Source: Agapetus fuscipes
Lineage: Eukaryota > Arthropoda > Insecta > Trichoptera > Glossosomatidae
Length of the DNA stretch: 64,000 nucleotides
Direction: 5' to 3'
Assembly (NCBI GenBank): GCA_951799405.1
Contig: OX637342.1
Span: 4,650,001 to 4,714,000, forward strand
Shown: piece after piece, positions 54,498-64,000 of the stretch
Position numbering within the stretch: the stretch's first letter is position 1
How the letters are laid out: every line of letters starts with the position of its first letter
Made by a program: the position numbers and the translations under genes
The notes under the pieces: generated by a model
The model's database searches: none
The model's input: the letters and a program-made list of their open reading frames with translations, nothing else
Told to the model about the DNA's origin: nothing

Positions 54498-54893
54498 CGT
54501 CAATCTAGGATTTTTGTGGAAAATCAAGTAAGTGTATGGAAACGATGAGAAACGCATTTACAGTGTTTTCATATGTAGGTTCAACTCGCCACATGCGACC
54601 CCTTCGGGGATAACGCGGCAAGAAGTTACACTATATGTGTAGCTTAGTTGCGTTTGCGTTTGCGTTTGCGTCATACATTTATCTCTTAGTCGAAAAAGTC
54701 CTAGTTTGCCGCTTTTGGTTCGATTATGATGTATAACTATTTTTTATATTTTTTATATATATTAGTTGTATAAAATCAAAAGCGGCAATCAAAGATTTGA
54801 TCTAAAATTATATAAATGTATAGAATTGATGAGAAAATTATTTGCAATTTTTCTGTATATTTATTTAATTTCCAAAATAAACCTAGATTGACG
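54498..54893. mobile_element. MITE-6 in duplication copy 2, with SINE-2 inside
   Basis: Same ends as copy 1 (CGTCAATCTAGG and CCTAGATTGACG). It is longer because of the SINE-2 tail at 54575-54671. Confidence 0.75.
54575..54671 (+). repeat. SINE-2 tail insertion specific to copy 2
   Basis: CCACATGCGACCCCTTCGGG to TTGCGTTTGCGTTTGCG. It ends in TTGCGT repeats, suggesting the tail repeat used in priming. CATAT/CATAC flank it. Copy 1 keeps the empty site near 51740. Confidence 0.85.
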
Positions 54894-55603
54894 TATTTGA
54901 TTTTATATGACTGATATTATAATAAGTCTAACTTCCAGCGCTTTATGGACTCGAGCCCGCGCCTGCCTGCTGAACAATCCACAGAGCAGCGTGGGCTTTG
55001 ACCGCGTGAACTAACACACAGCTGAAGCAAACCGGTGGGTCGCGAGAAATCTGTGCCATTCATGGTATTAAAACAGTGCCAGTTGTTTTACTACGTATCT
55101 CACATTCTAAAAAAACTAACAGAATAAAAAAATATGCCATTAAAAAATTATATAATAATTTCGGTTGACTTTTTCTGTAAAACATTGGTTCTCTTCTACC
55201 AATGTCCTGGTTTAGGGAAATATGTTGCAAGGTTTGTGTTAATTTAAGATTTGGGCTTTACTTTTGTATTTAGGTACACATGCAGTATGTGACAGCACGT
55301 ACTTACATTTACATGTAATGCTTTTGAACCTGCGTTCAATATGAATTTGCAACTTAGATTATTGATAGATTAAATGATACATAATTGAATCAATGTATCT
55401 TTCCGATTTTCTTTATTTTTGACCCAACCTCCAAAAATATGTAAAGCAAATGTACTAACCTACTTGTCAAAATATTGTTTAATGCATTGGCAACAAAATG
55501 ATGATAATAAAATTTATTATATTTTAAAGAGATTCAGAGAAAATACAATATGTTCATTTTTCATTATAAAACATAACATTGTAAGCTTGACGAGATTTTT
55601 GAT

Positions 55604-55813
55604 AAGCGGTGCACTCTTCGCTCGGCGCAGAGTGATGCTATCAACAAGCTGAAAATGCCATCTCGACGGAGCAGAACGGGCTTTGGGGATAGGGCGTTCA
55701 GTACGGCGGGACCGTTGTGCTGGAACCGGCTGCCTTTGAAGCTGAGGACGGAAACCAGCGAGGAGCGCTTCAGGAAGGAGCTGAAGACCACCATTTTCAC
55801 AAGAAGAGAGTGA
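55604..55813 (+). pseudogene. LINE-E C-terminus in duplication copy 2
   Basis: Same peptide as the copy at 53045 with the last line ending FTRRE, then the same 3' sequence and an expanded AT tract. The 150-codon minus-strand frame here is antisense. Confidence 0.8.
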
Positions 55814-55883
55814 GCGGTGGGCGCCCTTGGGGTGGCTGGAGCCACTAAACGGCGCCCAAAAGAAGAAAGAAATAGAAGTCATC

Positions 55884-55924
<41 letters not shown>

Positions 55925-55939
55925 CACGTATATTTTTAC

Positions 55940-57392
55940 TATGTACTTTTTAAGTCCTCTCACTATCATCAGGCGTAATAGGATGTTTTTTTTTTAAATT
56001 CTGATAAAGGTTGTGAACAACTGCCCCACGTATACAAATTACACTTTATAACCTGCGTTATGGGTATGTACACACACAGGTAGTATGGCAATAATATAGT
56101 ACGAGCCATGTGGTTTCATTCTTAATGCATTTTGTACTTTTTGCTTCTTTATCGAGAACGCGGCTGGTTTTGTTGTGTTGTGTGTGCTTTTGCCAGAGAC
56201 GGCTTCAGGATTTGACTAATTTAAAATCCACTCAGGGCACTTGACGTTGAGTCGTATAACTGCAAACGCCGTCATCTCTAAAATTTATGATTTTTGAGAT
56301 AATGATTGAATTTGATTCTGCGCAGTGTAAAAAAATATTTGCTGTATGCGATATGATGTAAACCTCACCTAATCCTTCGTAATTTTAATTTGAAAAGTAT
56401 GATTTCGTGCAAACGCCGTCATCTCCAACTGGTGTTGTTGTTTTACAAGTTTAAGAAGCTACGCTAGCTTTTGGCTAGACTAGCGTTGCTTCCAGAACAC
56501 CAGATCCTGTAAGAAGATCACAGCAACTAGCCAACCGCTGATAATGCCCATCGGAGCAATGGGCAAAACTGTCCGGAATAAATCAACCAGACCACGGCTA
56601 CATAACCCGAAAAAAGTAATTGTTATGTCAACAAGTACCGGCCGTGAAAGCTTCAATGTACAATTATATTTTTTACCATTTTTATAAGTTTCATATTTTA
56701 AGTAAGTAACTGAAGAGTCTGATTATGACTTTAAGCTGAGTTCATCTTTGATTATCGCATTATAAGGATGTATACAGTTTACTTACAAAGCTAGAATAGT
56801 AAGTTCTCCAATAACAGTTTATGGAAAATCTGTTTTTTTTTTATTAATTTTAGTATTGTAGCATATTTTCTTCGTGAAAAACGTTTTTTCTTTGTTAATT
56901 AACTGACAAACATATTAACTGTTTGCGCTACGGAGTAATTTAATATTACCACGTTTTCCTAGGCACAGAGCATCCTTAATAAGCCGTCCCTGCTTTTGAC
57001 CTGAGAGTCGGAGCTTTTATGATGTTTTTACGGCCGGATTCAAAGGGGGGAAGTTATGCTATAATCGATTAGAAGCCACAAAGAATCCCAATTTATTATA
57101 AACGTTACGTAAAAAATGGGATATCTTAGTCCTTTCGGTAGTTTATGACGCACAGCTCACGTATTCTACCTCCCTGATAGACAGGAATGTGGGACCCCTT
57201 CGATTGATTATTCTGACCTCGAATTATAGGGTATACTATAAGATTAAATATATTTCCCTAACTACAAATAAAATAACGTGTTTTATAAAAGTTAAAACTA
57301 GAGCTTGTCAAATAAGAAGATACACAAGTAGGTTTTTGTATTTATTAAAATTATGGAAAAACAACAAAAAAAGTATGGCTTTATTAGATTAG
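55940..57392. other. No gene recognised; short direct repeat
   Basis: GCAAACGCCGTCATCTC occurs twice (56262-56278 and 56409-56425), 147 bases apart. 56440-56650 is GC-richer with no usable frame. It could be an unrecognised transposon. Confidence 0.4.
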
Positions 57393-57470
57393 CAAAGTTG
57401 GGAATGAATGGGATACACAGAAATAATTTAAAATGAGTAAATGTCCTAAAAAGGAATGGGATATGAATGT
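57393..57470 (+). repeat. LINE-B crumb
   Basis: GGGAATGAATGGGATACACA resembles the KEWDIQS-coding region of LINE-B. Confidence 0.4.
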
Positions 57471-57541
57471 ATGTAGAACCCAATTTGTTTACATTTTGAG
57501 AAATAAATGAGAAATACCGCCTTCTTCATCTCGTCATACAG

Positions 57542-57691
57542 GATAAGATTGAAGGGAGAAGAACTAAGGGATGCCGAAAAATTTTGTGGCTGAAAAACGT
57601 GCGACAATGGTGCAACAAAAGCACCAAATCCCTGTTTCGAGCTTTAGCTTCCAAGGCCAAAATAGCCGTGATGATCACCGATCTTCGATAG
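57542..57691 (+). pseudogene. LINE-D C-terminus
   Basis: The open stretch encodes DKIEGRRTKGCRKILWLKNV, RQWCNKSTKSLFRALASKAK and IAVMITDLR-stop. An EGRRxxGxxRxxWLxNVxxW end is familiar from RTE-type LINEs. From about 57705 to 57812 a LINE-B-like tail follows (TGTAAGCAAGGCAGGAAGAA), so two LINE ends are juxtaposed. Confidence 0.7.
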
Positions 57692-57845
57692 AAGTGACAC
57701 CAAAATAAGAAGATAAATGAACTGAAAGATGTAAGCAAGGCAGGAAGAAATGGAAGCAATTCTGCTGAGACACTGACCACATGTAGTGGAATATTGACAG
57801 AGTTACAGCTACTGGAAAAATTATCAGTAGGTATAGGAAAAATAT

Positions 57846-58212
57846 TTTTTTTAAATCTAATCTAATCTAAGTTGCAAAGATATGTTACATTGGAGATTTA
57901 CATTACATGCATTCTCAGAACAAGTTTGCAAGTTCGCGAAACTACAACACAAAAACCAAATCTCAAATGGACATACACCCTGCAACTCTTGCCGTCCTTC
58001 ACTGAGACCGGGGTGACATTGGCAAAGTAAGCCATTTTTACAGCATGGGTGGTCAGCCACATACCAACCTATAAGTCAAGGAACATACACGACAAATTGC
58101 ATTTTTTAATCAATAAATACTAATATCTATGGACATCAAAACTAAAACAGAAAACCAATTCCAATTTAATAAACCCTAGCCGCCAACATTACAGATCAAC
58201 CGCCATTTCTTG
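57846..58212 (-). repeat. LINE-A end with proximal UTR
   Basis: From TCTAATCTAATCTAAGTTGC (tail) to GCCGCCAACATTACAGATCA and CCGCCATTTCTT (end of coding region). Same extent as 12816-13190, with a small deletion after the TTCTCAGAACAAG stretch. Confidence 0.85.
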
Positions 58213-58377
58213 GTATTGAAATTGTGCATTACCTATCGCGCTATAATATACTCTTAAACATTCAGATAAGTATCAAATATAACCACAACACAAGACTCTT
58301 ACCGTTCTTAGTCAACGATCAGCTGTATAGCGAGTCCGCTATAAACAAACAATCTTATCGGAGAAATAGCGCAACGT

Positions 58378-58862
58378 GCCTCAAGTACAAAACGTTACAC
58401 TTGGCTTTTTACCAACAATATATGGAAACAAAAACAGCGCCCCTAGTGAGCGTTTTACTTTCTATACGATTACAAATAAAACGCATTGATTGTACGTAAA
58501 ATTTGTATAGTTACTATACCGGTATCGGATATAGACTCTAGCGGTATTTGTTTCGTTGAAATAATATTTCTGCCTTTTGTCTGTTTGGAATTGAAATAAT
58601 ATTTTGAATGTCTCATTTGCATCTCAAAAGACATTCCTTCCGATGCACAGAATCCATTGTGAATGTAGGATCGTAAATCGTAAAACCTCGCCCAGAAAAT
58701 TCTCAACACATGTGGACAGCAGATTTTTAGCTGGAAAAAAACATTTCAGAATAAAAATTTACGTCAAACTCAACTAAAAATGTTGAGAAACTTAAACGTT
58801 CTCTATGGGCGCTGTTTTAGTTTCCGCACATATTATTCTTGATTGTATACTTCGGGTTTTCT
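58378..58862. mobile_element. Two MITE-1 copies
   Basis: About 58378-58500 (CCTCAAGTACAAAACGTTAC, CAGCGCCCCTAGTGAGCG) and 58755-58862 (ACTTAAACGTTCTCTATGGG, GTATACTTCGGG). Confidence 0.6.
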
Positions 58863-59226
58863 AATTTTGAACGAGGATTACTTGACATAGAATAGAATAC
58901 AAAATATTAACCCTTGTCATGCCGTGTTTTTGAGGGATTGTTATTTTGTAACAATAAGCTAGAACGCTGAGAATATCTGTCACTAAACATAGATTATTTA
59001 TGTCACGTGTTCACCAAATGTTGGAGTTTTAAAAATTTAGAAACAAAACATTGAAAAAAATGTAAAAATTTGGGGATTGTTAACTCGATAGTTGAACATC
59101 TGTAAGTAGGTTCGCTGAGCGAATGGTTTAAGCCTTTAAGGTCCAAACTGACTCATTGTCAAAAAATATTTCTGATTTGTTAGAACGCTGGTGTGTGTAT
59201 GTGTGTGTGTGTGTGTTTTTTTATGA
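58863..59226. other. No gene; GT microsatellite
   Basis: (GT) repeat at about 59190-59215. Otherwise nothing. Confidence 0.5.
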
Positions 59227-59486
59227 AGTTCCTTGACTTATAGGTTGGTATGCGGCTGACCACCCATACTGTAAAAAAATTGTTCACTTTGCCAATGTCA
59301 CCCCTGTTTCAGGGAAGGACGGCAAGAGTTGCAGGGCTTTTGTTCATTTGAGATTGGGTTTTTATATTGTAGGTCCACATGCGGCATGTATTAGCGCGAA
59401 ATTATACATGTCTGCTTGTGGGAATGCATTTAATATAAATCTTAAATGATATAATCTTTGCAGCTTAGATTAGATTAGATTAGAAT
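59227..59486 (+). repeat. LINE-A 3' end, near-consensus
   Basis: TTCCTTGACTTATAGGTTGG to GCAGCTTAGATTAGATTAGA. Very similar to the recent insertion at 52410. Confidence 0.9.
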
Positions 59487-61114
59487 AAATAAAATGTGAT
59501 ATATTCATTGAAAGGTTCAAATCGTCGTATTTTTATTCATTTTCCTATGATGCATCTTGTGTTTTGTTTGCATTTTTATTCACAAAATAAATAAATACTG
59601 ACCGATTATACGTATAATAAGGCAACAAACAACAATGTCACATATCTGGTAACATAGATGCGTGCTTATTTTGCAACTTAGATAAATAAGTAGGTGTGTT
59701 TTTTAAAACAAATGAGGTTATACTCATCATGTTAACATATACACAGACAATATACAGAAGTAGGCGATGTGTTGTTCTGTTAATTCATATAATTTTGTAA
59801 TTTGCCTGTTCATAAGTAATATTTCAGACCACAATATATGAAGTTGCGTGCCTTCGTTTCGTGATTTGCAACATCTAGTTACCATAGCACAAGCAGTAAT
59901 TCAGAAAAATGTACAACTGTAAACAATAACTGCCACTTTATTGCAAAATGAGATGCCATTTTTCTTCTAACACGAAAATTACTATGTGCAAATATGTGTC
60001 AACATGCACTCTTTTTTTAATTAAAATGAAAGAAAAAGTTGTATGAACTTATAAATCTAGCACTCATTGTATGTTTAAATAAGCCAATACAAATAATGGA
60101 TTGACAAAATTAAAGAGATTGTGACATAGGTAAAATATGATCTGTGGTAAAATATAAACAAAAATGTGCGAGATTTAGCGATTGAGGAAATGTACGTAGA
60201 ATGCAAGATGGACTTGAGTGGAGACTCCTTATCAGAAATATCAGCCATAATGAATGCCAAATTTGGTTACTATTTTTAATCTTAAATATAAAAAACGTAA
60301 GTACTCAAAAGATTGTTATAAACGCAAGTACACAACTTGTACTGACATATGTATATTTTAATATGCAAATTGAGATAATTATCTGCACTTTAATACGTAT
60401 TTACTTCATCATTACTTTATATTCTTATTAGTTTCATAATAATGAATTAGTCCTGATAAGAATAAGTATTTAATAATTTAATCCAAAATAAAATATCGAT
60501 TTGAATCACATACTTATTAGAGTTGCATTTTACTTATCTACTGATTTCTTTATTTTTGTGAAATAAATATTAAAAATAATCATACATGAAAAAAATCACA
60601 TTGAAAAATATGGATGGATTGCTTGCAACCACTTATATGAATTGTTTGAAACTCATACTTTCTCAAGAAAACGAAAAATAAAACGAAAGAAGCAATAATT
60701 CTCCGTCATGTTTTTCAAAAGTAGAACGCGATGCAGTTGTAAAGTAGCCAGCCAGCTACAAAAGGGAAACCGCTTCCATCGAACGCACACAAGTTCAAAA
60801 TTACAATAATTTAATGTATTCACCTGTGAAATCAGCTTTTCAATCCACAGTAAAACAAGTATGAAAACATCCAATAGCACAACTTTTTAAACAAGTCACT
60901 TGACAACAAATCGTCCACTATAAACTATACTACATTTTAACTTACACTATAAAAAATATATATTAAAAAACACACTTCATAAAAAAAGTTTATTTTCACT
61001 TTGAAAAAAATCGCGGTATGTAACGGGTTAAAATTACTGTCAATTTTGAATTTCGAATTTAGGCATTTGTTTATTTATTTTTATGTCGATTCGAAATTTG
61101 AAAATTTTGGAACG
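59487..61114. other. No gene or clear repeat
   Basis: 1.6 kb of AT-rich DNA with short frames only. Confidence 0.45.
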
Positions 61115-61262
61115 TTCGTAATTTAAAATCGCGACGCATGCGCGCGTCAGACCGGCGCACTTGCTCGCAGTGTTGTGACGGTTTCGAGCGCAGCAAAAAG
61201 GAAACAGCCGGCTTAGTACCTACCTGCCTGTCGGGCGAGGTGGTACTCTCTGTAGAATGGCG
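61115..61262. other. GC- and CpG-rich patch
   Basis: ATCGCGACGCATGCGCGCGT and CGGTTTCGAGCGCAGC lie in a ~150-base GC-rich patch within very AT-rich surroundings. It could be a promoter, an old exon or a repeat remnant. A 64-codon minus-strand frame covers it without recognised similarity. Confidence 0.4.
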
Positions 61263-62555
61263 CATTGGTCGACAAACTTTTTAGTCAAAATAAAAAACAA
61301 TCATTTGTGGATAATTCTGAGAGCTGAATTTATTTACAAATACCCTAATAAATAATTTTCGTAGGCGTTTGAAACTAGACCAAACTTAAATTCAATACAA
61401 GATATTGATAGTATACTATAATATGACACAGCACACCATTTTAACCATTTTTTTTTGACGGTTAAACGTCACAGACCTATGATATAGGGTCCTTAACAAT
61501 CACTATCAAAATATTAGTTTACCTTTCCTCTAGAAACCCGACAGTGATACCTAAGTCACATTTTTTTATCTTTGGAATTTGGCCCGAGTCCATTATTAGA
61601 ATACTGTTAAGGGAAAATCGACACAACTTTGCAGAGATCATGGTAACAACTACGTATTTACTTTTGCAGGTTAGGACGTCAACATTGCAGTTTCACCAAC
61701 TTGATTGAAAATTAAAGGATTTTCTCTGATCACAAAGGAACCGTTTTTTAGTGATCAGGGACGTCTTGTCACTAAGTTGTACTCCTTGTCACCAAGACTT
61801 GCCCATAAGTCAATCAGTTTTAGTCTTTCAATTTTAACTCAGAAATCGGACACTTTTCCAACTAAACTAACTGACATCCCGCCGGTTGACACCTAGCCGT
61901 TGAAAGTGAAAAGAAGAAGAAGACGTTTTTGCGTCTAATGTCACATTTTTTGTAAGCTCTCTTTCTCTTTTGCAATGAACTCCCAGCGGGAAAGTTGTGA
62001 TGTCGTTTTAAACTTGTACCAAATATACGGCGTGTTGAAAATCATCGAGTTTTAAATTCTGCGAGTTGCAGTTCTCTCCAGTTACGAGTATATTCAGCTT
62101 TCTTCATATTTTCTGTTTTACTTTTATTCCGACTATTGAGTCGTAATCTGAATGGGAAAATTTATTTTGATGTAAATACATTTTTATGGCCAGGCTAAAT
62201 ATATTAGTAAATTGAACGTATTGTTTTTCACGAATTTATTTTAAAAAAACACACACACACAAATTTAAAATATTTGAAGTAATGTAAAGTTTCTCAATCA
62301 ACTCCAAATATAGTAAAACGTAAAAGTTTAATGTAAGAATAAAATTTCTTAAGCGCCGCATTCAGCTCGCAAGTCACGAGTTGCCGACCAATGGAATAGT
62401 GTAATGTACCGCTAAGGAGGCAATGTATGCCGAAAAGAGACGGTTTTTACCACCGGCAGTGGTCTACCAAGCATAGTATAGGAATAGTAGTATTACTACA
62501 ATCAACAAAGACAGGCTCGAGTACCTATCATATTGTTTGTTTTCATTTTGTATCC
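61263..62555. other. No gene; AC microsatellite
   Basis: Short (AC) tract at about 62248-62262. Frames up to 63 codons. Nothing is recognised. Confidence 0.4.
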
Positions 62556-62625
62556 GCTCTGTGGCTTGGTGGTAACGCGGTACGTTGTAGAATTCTGAAT
62601 AGAAAGATCCTGGATTCAAATATTT
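62556..62625 (+). repeat. tRNA-like relic
   Basis: A-box-like TGGCTTGGTGGTAACGCGG and B-box-like CTGGATTCAAAT at tRNA-like spacing. Stems are poor, so a degraded SINE head is likelier than a tRNA. Confidence 0.4.
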
Positions 62626-62854
62626 TATGGTACGAGTATTTTGATGCTTTCATTGAAAAACAAAGATGGAATGAAAGTTAAGTTAAATTTGATGTTATAA
62701 CCGCTTATTATTATTTTTTTAGTTGGATATTATCTTAAAAGAAACTGAAGATGAACAATTGTCTCTTAAAAAACGTTTTTTCATGTCAATACTGAAATTT
62801 TAGTGAAATAAAACATTTTTTTTTGTAAAAAGTTTTTTTTTTTTTTTTTTAATA

Positions 62855-63117
62855 TTCCAACTCTTTATTGTAATACTTATGGTATGCTGCTGACCACCCA
62901 TGCAGTAGAAAATGGATCTCTTTGCAAATGTCATCCCAGTTTCAGGGAAGGTCAGCAAGAGTTGTATGCTCATTTGAGATTTGTGTTTTTGTGTTGTAAG
63001 TCTACATGAGGCATGTCTAAGCGCGGACTTATACGTGGCTACTTGTGGGATTACATGTAATATGAATCTCAAACGTTACATATCTTTGCAATTTACACTA
63101 GATTAGATTAGTATTAG
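62855..63117 (+). repeat. LINE-A 3' end copy
   Basis: GCTGCTGACCACCCATGC, AGTTTCAGGGAAGGTCAGC and ATTTACACTAGATTAGATTA. Confidence 0.8.
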
Positions 63118-63395
63118 CTTGAGAGAATTTTGTCATTTGTTAAATTACTCCTTGAATTGTGATTCCATTTTTAATAATCAATATTTTTTTAGTAGGCGCC
63201 TTCATAATAAGACTTCTCGTTTCTTCTCTCACTTGAAAGCTTAATTCTTCTATATAACATTTTGTTAAGCAACGTGAAAGTACCTACTGAAATAAATTGA
63301 CGTCGTTAAAAACCTTACGAGAGGAAAGTTAAATCTCCAGATTACACTTGAGTAAAAGGGACATAAAAAATATTTTTTATATTCATGGATAATAT

Positions 63396-63622
63396 CTTGA
63401 ATCTTAGTTGCACAGATAAATTAATATTTAAGATTCATATTGAGTGCATGCCCACAAACAGACATGTGCAAATTTGCGGTTACAAATGCTGCATGTTTAG
63501 GTACGTATCTACTCACATATTAAAATCAAAACCTCAAATGAACATTAACACTGCAACATTAACAGGGGTGACTATTTTTTGCATTATGGATAGTCAGCCT
63601 CATATCATCCTATAAGTAAAAA
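63396..63622 (-). repeat. LINE-A 3' end copy
   Basis: The complement of TTGAATCTTAGTTGCACAG, GAGTGCATGCCCACAAACAG and GATAGTCAGCCTCATATC, with a deletion around the CAGGGAAGGTCGG segment. Confidence 0.8.
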
Positions 63623-64000
63623 TATTATTACGTTATTTAATATTATATTGCGTTATTTATGTAATTTCTTAATATAAACTTTATTTCATCAGTACATACT
63701 CAAAGCTTTGTTGAAATCAAAATATGTCAACGCATGGGAAAGAATCAATCGTATTAAGATTTTTTTTTTTTTTTGAAATTCAAAATTTGTAGTACAAAAT
63801 AGAAATCAAATTGTGATAATGTTTATTATTCTTCTTTCCCATCAATATCCAAGGATGGCTAGAAAAATTTGATCTTATTTATTCTTAAAAGGAAACCCAA
63901 TGACGGAGTGCGAGATGATTAACACAGCCGTAGAAGTGACTTGACAATAAATATTTTTAATTATATTTTGTATTGTTTGTGTATTAAAACACTGAAAGTT
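63623..64000. other. No gene or clear repeat
   Basis: AT-rich DNA. Nothing is recognised. Confidence 0.4.

Larger units (their letters stand above)
53362..55939. repeat. Tandem duplication, copy 2
   Basis: Same order as copy 1 but without the LINE-A insertion. It carries a ~96-bp SINE-2 tail insertion and a longer (AT) microsatellite (55887-55923 versus 53328-53342). Confidence 0.95.

Noticed and set aside
55517..55969. 150-codon minus-strand frame, and 93-codon frame also at 53005
   Set aside because: Antisense to the LINE-E RT C-terminus, whose plus-strand translation matches a known pattern; the N-terminal part translates the AT microsatellite.

Overview
The window is AT-rich, repeat-dense animal DNA in which I find no host protein-coding gene. 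The only long open frame, 472 codons on the minus strand at 7770-9188, is the reverse transcriptase of a 5'-truncated non-LTR retrotransposon (LINE). The other open frames come from repeats, antisense frames or low-complexity tracts. An arthropod, most likely a lepidopteran insect, is suggested by the LINE 3' end at 11222-11397 (an ending of the GGTGTACAATAAAG type followed by TTA repeats), the jockey-like 3' ends near 33.7-34.3 kb and the LINE C-terminus at 42511. This assignment rests on remembered family features, not on a search.

Temporary family names are used throughout. LINE-A is the element with the long RT frame; its 3' untranslated end (a ~250-bp block starting near CCTTGACTTATAGGTTGG and ending in TTAGA repeats) recurs about 25-30 times as 5'-truncated copies. 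LINE-B is a relative whose 3' end follows a KxxKEVCxDRKKW-like C-terminus. LINE-C, LINE-D and LINE-E are further C-terminal RT remnants. SINE-1, SINE-2 and SINE-3 are three tRNA-headed retroposons. MITE-1 to MITE-6 are short terminal-inverted-repeat families.

Layout: 0-3.9 kb holds nested LINE-A/SINE-1, MITE-1 copies, a Penelope-like inverted pair and a LINE-B fragment. 5-10 kb holds LINE-A copies, a 1.07-kb hAT-like element with an exact 8-bp target duplication, and the LINE-A RT. 10.6-12.3 kb is a MITE-1 cluster split by a LINE 3' end. 12.8-15.9 kb holds LINE-A and SINE-3 copies. 19.5-20.1 kb is a foldback element made of inverted short tandem repeats. 21-34 kb is mixed SINE, LINE and MITE DNA, including SINE-3 nested in SINE-1 (27.3-27.9 kb), a 5S-rRNA-derived segment fused to SINE-1 (30.7-31.1 kb) and a head-to-head LINE-end pair (33.7-34.3 kb). 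37.9-38.2 kb is a four-unit ~97-bp tandem repeat. 40-50 kb has MITE-3, MITE-4, MITE-5, SINE-3, and LINE-C ends that share their tail with SINE-1. 50.5-55.9 kb is a ~2.8-kb direct tandem duplication whose two copies carry different later insertions. 56-64 kb is mostly unique AT-rich DNA with scattered LINE-A and MITE-1 copies.

The elements interact as a retrotransposition ecosystem. LINE-A is a likely source of the enzyme for its own truncated copies. SINE-1 carries a tail matching LINE-C and appears in at least two tail versions. Pol III-type promoters (tRNA-like and, in one copy, 5S-like) head the SINEs. The strongest candidates for something new are the 5S-tRNA chimeric SINE copy, the LINE-C/SINE-1 tail sharing, the foldback element and the duplication with paired empty and filled insertion sites.
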